Source: Actinomycetota bacterium (GTDB taxonomy: Bacteria; Actinomycetota; Acidimicrobiia; Acidimicrobiales; AC-14). Taken from it: a DNA stretch of 14,173 nucleotides. Below are positions 6,304 to 12,954 of the stretch, piece by piece. The stretch is taken from contig JAIVIH010000036.1 in the NCBI GenBank assembly GCA_020200615.1, forward strand, positions 1-14,173. Reading direction: 5' to 3'. Position 1 is the stretch's first letter. Every line of letters begins with the position of its first letter. The notes beneath the pieces are model-generated. The model ran no database searches, had not been told where the DNA came from, and saw only the letters and a program-made list of their open reading frames with translations. Both the position numbers and the translations under genes were made by a program.

Positions 6304-7881
6304 CTAGACGTCGCCGGATACGGAGTTGCTTCGCCCCGGGACCTCATTCGGCCGCGGGATGTCCCGTTCCTCCAAAGCGACCAGCGCCTGGTCGCTGACC
6401 TCGGGGATGTCGACCACCCTGCTGGCCTGGTTGGCCACGGCCGCCTCGAACAGGTTGCGGACGAGGCGCGCGTTTCCGAAACCCCGGTCGCGGGGCTGAG
6501 CGGCCACGTAGGCCAGCACCTGCTGACGGGCCTCCTCGGTCGGCACGTAGTGGCTCCTCTGGCACATCCCGTCGAAGATCCGTAGGAGCTCGTCGTCGCT
6601 GTAGTCGTCGAAGAAGATGGTCTTCGGAAAGCGTGAGCGCAGACCCGGGTTGGCGTTGAGGAACACCGACATCTCGTCCGGGTACCCCGCCACGATGAGC
6701 ACGACGTCGTCCCGGTGGTCCTCCATCAGCTTGACGATCATGTCGATCGCCTCGTGGCCGAAGTCCGAGTCCTTGCCCCGGGCCAGGGCGTGGGCCTCGT
6801 CGATGAGCAGGATCCCGCCCAACGCCGACGTGAAAACCTCCTTCACCTTGATGGCCGTCTGACCGATGTAGCCGGCCACCAGGCCCGACCGATCCGTCTC
6901 GATCAGGTGCCCCTTCTCGGCCACGCCGAGGGTCCGGTAGATCTGGGCCAGCAACCGGGCCACCGTCGTCTTGCCCGTCCCCGGGTTGCCGGTAAAGACC
7001 AGGTGCCGGCTGGTATCGACCACGGGCAGGTCGCGCTCCTTCCTCAGCTTCTCCACCCGGAGCAGGTTTGCGACCAGCTTCACCTCGGCTTTCACCGGCG
7101 CCAGGCCCACGAGGCCGTCCAGCTCGGCCAGCAGCTCTTCCAGCGGGCGAGGAGGCGTCAGGGGCCCGGCTGGCGCGGGATCGGTCACCGTCCCGGGGGA
7201 GGGGACCGCGGGCGCTCCGGCCGGCGAACCCGGCTGCAGCCGGGGCCCTCCACCCCGCTCAGAGGGCCGCTCGGGCCCGCCCGGGCGCTGCACCCCCGCC
7301 TTGTCCATGGTGGCCAGAAGCATGGACCGGAACCGTTCGATGGCCGACAGCTCGGCGTGGGTCGGCTTGGCGTCCAGGGCGGCCACGGCGTGGGCGATCT
7401 CGATGGCGTCGAGGCAGTAGCGCCACGAGCTGGCTGTTCCCGCCCGGGTATCCGCCTTGACGAGGATCTCGAGCAGGGCCGAGGGGGCGTCGAGGAACGT
7501 CCGCTTTCCGGTCAGCAACCCCGCCGTCCGAAGGCCAGCAGGGTTCCCCGCCTGGAACACGGTGTCGAAGCGGAACGAGAAGGTGGCGACGAAAGCCCAC
7601 AGCTCCGCGTCCGTGTGGAGTCCGTCGGCGTCGACGAAGCCGGCCGTGAGGTTCAGCGCTTCGAGGGCGACGTCGTCCCGCAGCTTGACCGGCTTGGCCA
7701 GTCGGAGCTCGGTGCCCAGGTACACCAGGAAGGCGATCCCGTGGATCGGGCCCAGCAAGCCGATGAAGTCGGGGCCGTCGGATACCCGGTACGTGACCAC
7801 GGCGGCGAGGAGGACCAGGTAGGTGGCGGCTTCGACGTAAGCGACGAGGCGGAACTTCTCGGTCAGCGAGGAGGCAGGCAC
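6304..7881 (-). CDS. CbxX/CfxQ-type AAA+ ATPase with N-terminal DUF3817-like membrane segment
   Basis: A 525-residue protein. Residues 7-63 resemble DUF3817: two membrane helices with VEAATYLVLL (16-25) and GPIHG (44-48). Residues 70-193 form a helical region with acidic repeats, VDADGLHTDAE (83-93) and KPTHAELSAIE (172-182), reminiscent of TerB-like domains. A Pro/Gly-rich linker covers 195-245. The AAA+ module (246-510) has Walker A GNPGTGKT (298-305), Walker B ILLIDEAH (357-364), sensor 1 IVAGY (396-400), an arginine finger RSRF (415-418) and GFGNARLVRNLFE (467-479). CbxX/CfxQ ATPases remodel target complexes (Rubisco activase is one member), but similar proteins occur widely without Rubisco. 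GTG 7881 was chosen because CATACT lies six bases before it and it avoids overlap with the DedA gene; an in-frame ATG at 8019 would add 46 low-complexity residues. The target is unknown. Confidence 0.85.
   Translation of the reverse strand: MPASSLTEKFRLVAYVEAATYLVLLAAVVTYRVSDGPDFIGLLGPIHGIAFLVYLGTELRLAKPVKLRDDVALEALNLTAGFVDADGLHTDAELWAFVATFSFRFDTVFQAGNPAGLRTAGLLTGKRTFLDAPSALLEILVKADTRAGTASSWRYCLDAIEIAHAVAALDAKPTHAELSAIERFRSMLLATMDKAGVQRPGGPERPSERGGGPRLQPGSPAGAPAVPSPGTVTDPAPAGPLTPPRPLEELLAELDGLVGLAPVKAEVKLVANLLRVEKLRKERDLPVVDTSRHLVFTGNPGTGKTTVARLLAQIYRTLGVAEKGHLIETDRSGLVAGYIGQTAIKVKEVFTSALGGILLIDEAHALARGKDSDFGHEAIDMIVKLMEDHRDDVVLIVAGYPDEMSVFLNANPGLRSRFPKTIFFDDYSDDELLRIFDGMCQRSHYVPTEEARQQVLAYVAAQPRDRGFGNARLVRNLFEAAVANQASRVVDIPEVSDQALVALEERDIPRPNEVPGRSNSVSGDV
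7246..7278 (-). repeat. Copy 1 of a 33-bp dispersed hairpin repeat
   Basis: On the minus strand this begins GGGCCCGAGCGGCCC and continues with CTGAGCGG and GTGGAGGG. It matches 10807-10839 (plus strand) at 31 of 33 positions. GGCCCTC and GAGGGCC (7262-7268 and 7244-7250) form a perfect 7-bp stem. It encodes residues 202-212 in the Pro/Gly-rich linker of the AAA ATPase, in a different frame from copy 2. Confidence 0.7.
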
Positions 7882-7887
7882 GCCAGG

Positions 7888-7893
7888 AGTATG
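7888..7893 (-). promoter_or_regulatory. Possible -10 box for the AAA ATPase gene
   Basis: Minus-strand CATACT lies six bases before GTG 7881, inside the 67-bp gap after the DedA stop codon. It matches four of six TATAAT positions. It suggests a separate leaderless transcript in addition to any read-through from DedA. Confidence 0.35.
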
Positions 7894-7948
7894 GCCCAGG
7901 CCGAACGCCCCATCCCAGGTGGGTCCTGGGGCGGCCACGGAAACGCTG

Positions 7949-8653
7949 TCACCCACCCCGGTCTGCGGAGGACGCCCCCGCTCCGGCCTTCTTGCGGCCG
8001 TTCCCACGCTTCTCCTCACGCTTGAGCCACCGGCCCACGACGAACAGGATGCCGAACAGGATGGCCACGCCCACCGCTGTCAGCCACGGTCCTGCCCGCT
8101 TGTAGGCCTCCCCCAGCACGTAGCCCGCTCCGATGACCTCGGCGATGGACAGCACGGCACCGATGGTGTCGGCGGGGAGGAACGCTCTGGGCTCCATCCT
8201 TGAGGCGCCCGCGGCCGCGCCCAGCAGGCTGGATGGGAACGCCGCCAGACGGCCGGCCACCACGACCCCCCGGCCCTTCCGGTCCAGGATCCGGCAGAGG
8301 TCCTGGATGCGGTCCCGGGGCAGGAACCGGGCGGCGACCTTGGGGAGGCCCTTTCCCGACTGGATCTCGTCGGCGAAGGCTCGCCCGATTCCGTAGAAGA
8401 GCCAGACGCCGAATATGGCCAGGGGGACGGCCGCCACCAGGACTGCGATGAGGTTGACGTCCCCCTGGCGGAACAGGAAGCCCGCGGCCAGAAGGATCTC
8501 CTTCGTCGGTCGCAGCAGTACCAGGAAGACGAAGTGGTCGTCCCAGAGCACGGGGACCAGCGGGATGGCGACGATGCCGAGGACGGTCCGAAGGCCGGCG
8601 AGGACCAGGAGCGCGGTCCGGGCCTTCTCGAGCCGGCCCGTTGTGGCGCTCAC
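7949..8653 (-). CDS. DedA/VTT-family membrane protein
   Basis: A 234-residue integral membrane protein. Membrane segments are visible at about 13-36, 40-62, 67-90, 158-181 and 188-209. The conserved DedA core is GRGVVVAGRLAAFPSSLLGAAAG (127-149, with the membrane-embedded arginine R135) followed by M153 and the glycine-rich IGAGYVLGE (174-182). DedA proteins are reported to act in undecaprenyl-phosphate or phospholipid translocation and membrane homeostasis; the exact substrate here is unknown. The C-terminus is a basic, Gly-rich cytoplasmic tail. GTG 8653 is the only sensible start. It is divergent from the PAP2 phosphatase with 21 bp between start codons and leads a minus-strand run with the AAA ATPase and CHRD genes. 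Confidence 0.85.
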   Translation of the reverse strand: MSATTGRLEKARTALLVLAGLRTVLGIVAIPLVPVLWDDHFVFLVLLRPTKEILLAAGFLFRQGDVNLIAVLVAAVPLAIFGVWLFYGIGRAFADEIQSGKGLPKVAARFLPRDRIQDLCRILDRKGRGVVVAGRLAAFPSSLLGAAAGASRMEPRAFLPADTIGAVLSIAEVIGAGYVLGEAYKRAGPWLTAVGVAILFGILFVVGRWLKREEKRGNGRKKAGAGASSADRGG

Positions 8654-8659
8654 GGCGTG

Positions 8660-8667
8660 GGTAAACC
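8660..8667. promoter_or_regulatory. Possible shared bidirectional -10 element between DedA and PAP2
   Basis: GGTAAACC lies in the 21-bp gap between the two divergent start codons. On the plus strand TAAACC is seven bases before ATG 8675; on the minus strand TTTACC is six bases before GTG 8653. Neither gene has a Shine-Dalgarno, so both mRNAs would be leaderless from overlapping -10 boxes. Neither hexamer ends in the usual T, so this is tentative. Confidence 0.3.
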
Positions 8668-8674
8668 TGCGGAC

Positions 8675-9466
8675 ATGCGGGCTGGTCTACCCCAAGTCGT
8701 CCGCCGGCGACTCGACCCCCAACAACGCTACGGACTGCGTCTCACGCTCCTCGGCCTGACCATGGTCCTGGTGGCCGTGCCGTTCAGCACCCTGCTCTTC
8801 CAGGTTCTGGCCAAGGGCTCCCTGACTCGCCTGGACGGTTCCCTGGCCGACCGGTTGAACGCCGAGGTCCACGACAGGCCCGCCGTCCTCCGCTTCCTCG
8901 AGGCCATCACCTGGCTCGGCCGCCCCGGCTGGCTGGCCGTGGTCATCGGCGCGGCCGCCGCCTTTGCCTGGTGGCGTGGCCGGCGCCGGCTGGCCCTCTT
9001 CCTCGTGGTCACCGCTCTCGGAGGAGGCCTGGTGGACTCGTTGGTGAAGATCCTGGTCGACCGGCCCCGCCCCGTGGTCGATCACCCGGTGATCACCGCG
9101 TTCGGGAAGAGCTTTCCCTCGGGCCACGCCATGTCGTCGTTGGTTTGCTACGGGGCCGTGCTTCTGGCGTTCCTTCCTGCCGTGCGGCGGCGGCTGCGGC
9201 CTCTTGCCGTCCTGCTCACGGCCCTCCTGGTCCTGGCCATCGGCTCCTCTCGCCTACTGCTCGGCGTCCACTTCCTGACCGACGTCCTCGGCGGGTTCGT
9301 GCTCGGCCTGGCCTGGCTCGCCGGCGCCGTAGCCGTCTTCGAGATCTGGCGGACGGAGGAGGGGCGCCGTTCGGCCGAGCCTCTCGCCGAGGGGGTCGAA
9401 CCCGAAGCCGGTCCCGCCCTGCGTGGAGACCCGGCGGGCCATGCGGGCTCGGCCGACACCGGGTGA
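8675..9466 (+). CDS. PAP2-superfamily membrane phosphatase
   Basis: A 263-residue membrane phosphatase with all three catalytic motifs: K125-X6-R132-P133 (KILVDRPRP), PSGH (148-151, catalytic-assist H151) and S192-R193-X5-H199-X3-D203 (SRLLLGVHFLTD). Membrane helices are at about 24-46, 86-102, 105-125, 155-172, 178-191 and 205-224. Enzymes with this architecture remove phosphate from phosphatidic acid, phosphatidylglycerol phosphate or undecaprenyl diphosphate on the outer face of the membrane; which one applies here cannot be told. A hydrophilic tail (227-263) is unusual but common in actinobacteria. ATG 8675 is taken because the upstream in-frame extension runs through the DedA gene. Pairing with a DedA gene suggests lipid-carrier recycling. 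It ends 5 bp from the convergent winged-helix gene. Confidence 0.9.
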   Translation: MRAGLPQVVRRRLDPQQRYGLRLTLLGLTMVLVAVPFSTLLFQVLAKGSLTRLDGSLADRLNAEVHDRPAVLRFLEAITWLGRPGWLAVVIGAAAAFAWWRGRRRLALFLVVTALGGGLVDSLVKILVDRPRPVVDHPVITAFGKSFPSGHAMSSLVCYGAVLLAFLPAVRRRLRPLAVLLTALLVLAIGSSRLLLGVHFLTDVLGGFVLGLAWLAGAVAVFEIWRTEEGRRSAEPLAEGVEPEAGPALRGDPAGHAGSADTG

Positions 9467-9471
9467 CCGTT

Positions 9472-10674
9472 TCAGGGGGTCGCCGCCCAAGACAGCTTCA
9501 GGGTCCCGCCCAGGAAGGCGGCCAGACGCTCGGCCTCGTGTTCCGCAGCACGCCGGACCTTGGCCGGGAGGTCCACGAACGGCTCTATCTCGACCTCGAC
9601 GGCCGCGCCCTTCCGCTCGTGGCGCCACACGCCGAGCGTGTGCCCGTCCACGGCCAGGACCGGTGAGATCCATCCCTGGGGGCGGTAGATCCGCGACGAG
9701 AGCGGTCCCGGCAACAGCTGGTCGACGTGGCGGGTGGCGGCGATGACCCACTGATCGAAGGCCGGAAGGAGCCGGACGGAGTGAGGTCGCCGCCGTTCAC
9801 GGGCCCCGGGCAGCGACTCGGCCAGCATCCACGCCCGGGTCCCCTCGACGTCGACCTCGACGGCCTCCTCGCCCAGCCCCTTGATCGTGGCCTGGCCCTG
9901 AGCCGGACTGATGGCCCACCACCGGGCGAAGTCGTCCCGAGTGGCCGGTCCGTGCGCGCCGAGGAAGGCACGGGCCACGTCGAGGACGGCCGCCTGCGGA
10001 TCCACGGCGTCGGAGGGTCCGAGCCATGTCTCGGGATGGGCGAACCGGACCTTCTGGCCGACGCCGGGCCCGAAGCACAACTGGCCCCGGTAGCAGGCGG
10101 GCTTGAGCAGGGAGCCCCAACTACCGAGGACCTTCTCTCCCAACTCTGCCGAGCCAGTCAGCCGGGAAACGGCCGCCGCCAGCTCCTCCCGGGTCAGGAG
10201 CTGGTCCCGAAGGGCGTCGGCCACGGCTCCGAGGAACCGCTCAAGCTCGTCCGCGCTCACGCCGAAGGCCCGCAGCCAGCTGGGCTTGAGGTAGTTCCTG
10301 TAGGTGCTGAGGGCGCTCTGCCACATGGGGTAGTCGGCCGCCGGAAGCACGTGCAGCGTTCCCCGCATGGCCCACGTCTTGACCAGGGTCCGCTCCTTCC
10401 ACAGGCCATCGGCCAGGGCCTGGGGCTCGAGGTCTTCGACCCTGGCCCACAGGGTGAGTTCGGCCGAGGACATGAGCTGGGCGTGCAGTCCGCACAGCCG
10501 TTCCGCCACTGCCACCATCTCGGACCGGGCAACGCGCCGGTCGAGGTGGTGACGGCGGAGCCGCCACGCCACCGCCTGGGGCCAGGTCAACCGGGCCGCG
10601 GGAGGCTCGAGCTTCTTGGCCGGCAGGGGTTCCTCCTTGACGGGCGGACGCTGAAGGGTGCTCGATGTTGTCAT
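9472..10674 (-). CDS. Winged-helix DNA-binding protein, AlkZ-like (HTH_42) family
   Basis: A 400-residue protein of the HTH_42/AlkZ/YcaQ family. Seen: LTWPQAVAWRLRRHHLD (29-45), CGLHAQLMSSAELTLWARV (61-79), LVKTWAMRGTLHVLPAADYPMW (97-118), and the C-terminal beta-barrel segment with ISPVLAVDGHTLGVWRHERKG. In AlkZ the catalytic motif is Q-phi-Q at the position occupied here by H64-A65-Q66; H-phi-Q variants are known in AlkZ-like proteins, so DNA glycosylase activity on bulky or alkylated bases is possible but unproven. The start is uncertain: ATG 10674 shares CATG with the divergent lipoprotein start, a further ATG is at 10686, and a CTG at 10626 has a perfect AAGGAGG five bases upstream. Residues 1-27 are low-complexity, so a later start would cost nothing. 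Confidence 0.85.
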   Translation of the reverse strand: MTTSSTLQRPPVKEEPLPAKKLEPPAARLTWPQAVAWRLRRHHLDRRVARSEMVAVAERLCGLHAQLMSSAELTLWARVEDLEPQALADGLWKERTLVKTWAMRGTLHVLPAADYPMWQSALSTYRNYLKPSWLRAFGVSADELERFLGAVADALRDQLLTREELAAAVSRLTGSAELGEKVLGSWGSLLKPACYRGQLCFGPGVGQKVRFAHPETWLGPSDAVDPQAAVLDVARAFLGAHGPATRDDFARWWAISPAQGQATIKGLGEEAVEVDVEGTRAWMLAESLPGARERRRPHSVRLLPAFDQWVIAATRHVDQLLPGPLSSRIYRPQGWISPVLAVDGHTLGVWRHERKGAAVEVEIEPFVDLPAKVRRAAEHEAERLAAFLGGTLKLSWAATP

Positions 10675-11242
10675 GAGGTCTCGCATCGGGGTCCCCGCCT
10701 GGCCGTGTGCGCTCGCCGTGGCTCTGATCGCGGGGAGCGCAGCGTGCGGGGGCTCCTCCGGAAGTGGGAGCGGGACTCCGACGACGGTTGCGCCCACCGG
10801 CTCCGAGGGCCCGAGCGGCCCCCTGAGCGGAGTGGAGGGGCCGGCCACGGTCTCGATCGCCCGCCCCGGCTCCGCCACCACGACGACCAAGCCGGCGTCG
10901 CTCTTCGAGTTCGTGGACTACGTCGTGTCCGGCGGCCTGGCCGGCGTCACCGACCACCTGAAGGTCTATCCCGACGGCCGGGCCGTCTACGAAAACGGCT
11001 CCCGGGTCGTGAACTTCACCATCCCTGCGCCGACCATCGATGAGCTCCGCCGCACTCTCGCCGCCGCTGACCTTGCGTCACTGCCCCCCATTAGCGGCAG
11101 CCGGACTCCGGACGCCTTCGCGTACCGGGTCATCTACGGCGGCCAGGCCGTCAGCTACTACGACGGTGCCATGCCGCCGGCGCTGGGACCGGCCGCGGCG
11201 ATACTGACGCGGGAGATGACCCGAGCCAAGCAGATGCGCTGA
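10673..11242 (+). CDS. Small lipoprotein with C-terminal emfourin-like domain
   Basis: A 189-residue probable lipoprotein. Residues 1-24 are a signal peptide; the likely lipidated cysteine is C25 in AGSAACGG, although Ser at -3 is atypical for a lipobox. Residues 26-75 form a Ser/Gly/Thr/Pro linker which contains copy 2 of the 33-bp repeat. Residues 79-185 make one globular domain beginning FVDYVVSGGLAGVTDHLKV (80-98) and containing PDAFAYRVIYGG (146-157); the S-G-G-x-A-G opening and the D-A-x-x-Y strand resemble protealysin-inhibitor (emfourin-like) domains, which is a guess from pattern only. ATG 10673 is needed for the signal peptide; GTG 10658 would add five residues. It lies head to head with the winged-helix gene and 40 bp before PPK2. 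Confidence 0.75.
   Translation: MRSRIGVPAWPCALAVALIAGSAACGGSSGSGSGTPTTVAPTGSEGPSGPLSGVEGPATVSIARPGSATTTTKPASLFEFVDYVVSGGLAGVTDHLKVYPDGRAVYENGSRVVNFTIPAPTIDELRRTLAAADLASLPPISGSRTPDAFAYRVIYGGQAVSYYDGAMPPALGPAAAILTREMTRAKQMR
10807..10839 (+). repeat. Copy 2 of the 33-bp dispersed hairpin repeat
   Basis: This begins GGGCCCGAGCGGCCC like copy 1 (7246-7278, opposite strand) and differs at two of 33 positions. GGCCCC (10817-10822) and GGGGCC (10837-10842) form a 6-bp stem, so hairpin potential is kept although the arm bases differ from copy 1. It encodes about residues 45-56 of the lipoprotein linker, in another reading frame than copy 1. Confidence 0.7.
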
Positions 11243-11270
11243 CGAGCCGACGCGACAATCAACGGCCTTC

Positions 11271-11276
11271 TAGGGT
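11271..11276 (+). promoter_or_regulatory. Probable -10 box of a leaderless PPK2 mRNA
   Basis: TAGGGT is followed by six bases and then GTG 11283. No Shine-Dalgarno is present in the 40-bp gap after the lipoprotein gene, so PPK2 probably has its own leaderless transcript. Confidence 0.45.
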
Positions 11277-11282
11277 GACCGG

Positions 11283-12095
11283 GTGATCTCCGACGCCGAT
11301 CGGTGGCGGGTACCTCCCGGGACCCCCGTCAACCTGGCCGACATCGACCCCGCCGCGACCGACGCCGCCCCCGGCGGCAAGGCCGAGACCACGGTCACCT
11401 TCAGCGATCTCCGGGGTCAGCTCCGGGACCTCCAGGAACGTCTCTGGGCCGGGCAACGCCAGTCGCTCCTGATCGTCCTCCAGGCCATCGACGCCGGCGG
11501 GAAGGACGGCACCCTCAAGCACCTGTTCCGCGGCATCAACCCGGTCGGCTCCCGACTGGCCTCGTTCCGGGCGCCGACCGAGGAGGAGCGATCGCACGAC
11601 TTCCTCTGGCGGGTGCACAGGCAGGTGCCGGCACGGGGCGAGATCGTCGTGTTCAACCGGTCTCACTACGAGGACGTCCTGGTGGTGCGGGTGCACAACC
11701 TGGTGCCCGAGGACGTGTGGCGGCCCCGCTACGAGCGGATCAACCAGTTCGAAGCCCTGCTCGAGGAGGCCGACACCAGGATCGTCAAGCTGTTCCTGCA
11801 CATCTCCAAGGAGGAGCAGGCGGAGCGCTTCCGGGCCCGCATCGCCGACCCGGCCAAGCGCTGGAAGTTCCGCAAGGGTGATCTCGACGAGCGGGCCCGC
11901 TGGGACGACTACCAGGACGCCTTCGCCGAAGCGCTGCAGCGCACGTCCACCGAGAGAGCGCCGTGGTACGTGGTGCCGGCCGATCGCAAGTGGTACCGCA
12001 ACTGGGTCGTGAGCCAGATCGTGCTGGCCACCCTGAACGACATGAAGCCCGAGTTCCCGGCGGCCGAGGACCTCGAGGGCGTGGTCGTCACGTAG
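11283..12095 (+). CDS. ppk2: PPK2-family polyphosphate:nucleotide phosphotransferase
   Basis: A 270-residue cytoplasmic kinase of the PPK2 family, which transfers phosphate between polyphosphate and nucleotides. Seen: Walker A DAGGKDGT (70-77; most relatives have DAAGKDG), the adjoining LKHLFRGINPVGSRLASFRAPTEEE region (78-102), HDFLWR (105-110), Walker B region FNRSHYEDVLVVRVH (124-138), and the lid segment RWKFRKGDLDERARWDDY (193-210). The single PPK2 domain, N-terminal segment of about 45 residues and HDFLWR/RWKF motifs fit the class that phosphorylates AMP and/or ADP, roughly class III, but the class is inferred. GTG 11283 agrees with the -10 box. The gene is plus-strand and converges with the L,D-transpeptidase 34 bp away. 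Confidence 0.92.
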   Translation: MISDADRWRVPPGTPVNLADIDPAATDAAPGGKAETTVTFSDLRGQLRDLQERLWAGQRQSLLIVLQAIDAGGKDGTLKHLFRGINPVGSRLASFRAPTEEERSHDFLWRVHRQVPARGEIVVFNRSHYEDVLVVRVHNLVPEDVWRPRYERINQFEALLEEADTRIVKLFLHISKEEQAERFRARIADPAKRWKFRKGDLDERARWDDYQDAFAEALQRTSTERAPWYVVPADRKWYRNWVVSQIVLATLNDMKPEFPAAEDLEGVVVT

Positions 12096-12109
12096 TCACC
12101 AGCGGTGAC
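12095..12109. terminator. Hairpin at the PPK2 stop codon between convergent genes
   Basis: GTCACC (12095-12100) and GGTGAC (12104-12109) form a perfect 6-bp stem with a 3-base loop; its first base is the last base of the PPK2 TAG. It lies between two convergent genes, a normal place for a bidirectional terminator, but neither strand has a T-tract. Confidence 0.35.
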
Positions 12110-12129
12110 GAGGGCCGAGTGCCGCTTCC

Positions 12130-12954
12130 CTAGGGGGTGGTGGTGCTGGTCTCGGGAAGGGTGGTGGAGGTGGGCGCCGTTAGCGGAGGCGCGTTCGTGT
12201 CCGGGTCCGGGTCTGGCGGCGACGGCGGGGTCGTCGTGTCCGGATCGGGCTCGGGGAGCTCCGGCGGCGGGGGCGGGCGCACGGGGTCGTCGGGCGGCGG
12301 CGGGACGTCGCTCGCCGACGGGCCGTCACCGATCACGTAGACCGCCGTGCCCGTCGGAACTTGGTCGTGGAAGCTGCCCGACGCGTACATGGGGATGCGC
12401 ACGCAGCCGTGGGAGGCCGGGTAGGCGGGCACCGACGGTGAGCCGTGGATGGCGATCCCGCCGTAGAAGTACGAGGGGTGGTAGAGCTCGCCCAGCGGGC
12501 TGATCTCCAGGCCGTTGTACTTGCGCCCGATGGTGAACGACCCCGTGGGCGTGATGGCCGTGTCGCAGTCGCCGTCCACGCAGTAGTACTCCCCGTTGCC
12601 GGTGGAGACGGGGAGGATTCGCGAGAGGGACCCGCTCTCCCAGAGGAACAGCACCTGCTTGTCGAGGCTGATCTCGACCCGCGTGGACTCCCCGCCGGGC
12701 ACCATGGGGCCGGGCCGGGAAGCGCCGGCCGCCGCCTCTCGCACCTCGTCGCTGTATTCGCCCGTCGGGTCCAGACCTTCGACCCTCTGGAAGGCGGAGA
12801 TGGCGTAGTGGGTCTGCCATCCGCCGAACCCGTCCGGAGTGCCCACGTCGTAGCCGAGGTCGGCCAGCCGCTGCTGCAGCTCCATGAGCCCGGGATCGGC
12901 TTGAGCGGGAGCGGCCTTCTCCGTCGTGGTCGTGGTCTCGCTCTCGGCCGGCAC
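12130..12954 (-). CDS. L,D-transpeptidase (YkuD) with peptidoglycan-binding domain; 5' end appears damaged
   Basis: A 274-residue enzyme, as started at GTG 12954. Residues 20-78 form a PG_binding_1 domain (LMELQQRLADLGYDVG). Residues 91-208 are a YkuD domain with H170-G171 and the catalytic SHGCVRIP (181-188, nucleophile C184). Residues 217-274 are a Pro/Thr/Asp-rich tail with a repeated PDPDT unit, likely spanning the wall. Such enzymes make 3-3 cross-links in peptidoglycan outside the cytoplasm and need export, yet no signal peptide is visible. The Thr/Ser/Pro-rich linker continues in frame upstream to about 13010, and an in-frame TAA lies at 13069-13071 with no start codon between 12955 and 13068. 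The true N-terminus seems lost by frameshift or deletion, in the genome or the assembly. Confidence 0.8.
   Translation of the reverse strand: MPAESETTTTTEKAAPAQADPGLMELQQRLADLGYDVGTPDGFGGWQTHYAISAFQRVEGLDPTGEYSDEVREAAAGASRPGPMVPGGESTRVEISLDKQVLFLWESGSLSRILPVSTGNGEYYCVDGDCDTAITPTGSFTIGRKYNGLEISPLGELYHPSYFYGGIAIHGSPSVPAYPASHGCVRIPMYASGSFHDQVPTGTAVYVIGDGPSASDVPPPPDDPVRPPPPPELPEPDPDTTTPPSPPDPDPDTNAPPLTAPTSTTLPETSTTTP

Noticed and set aside
7882..8019. 46-residue N-terminal extension of the AAA ATPase to ATG 8019
   Set aside because: It overlaps the DedA gene by 71 bp, is low-complexity, and GTG 7881 has a well-placed -10 box and a better fit to the DUF3817 N-terminus.
10675..10890. Extension of the winged-helix protein to 10890
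   Set aside because: The added residues are the antisense of the lipoprotein signal peptide and linker, with no similarity to the family.
12140..12310. G-rich low-complexity repeats at the 3' end of the L,D-transpeptidase gene
   Set aside because: They encode the Pro/Asp/Thr-rich wall-spanning tail (repeated PDPDT) and need no separate repeat element.
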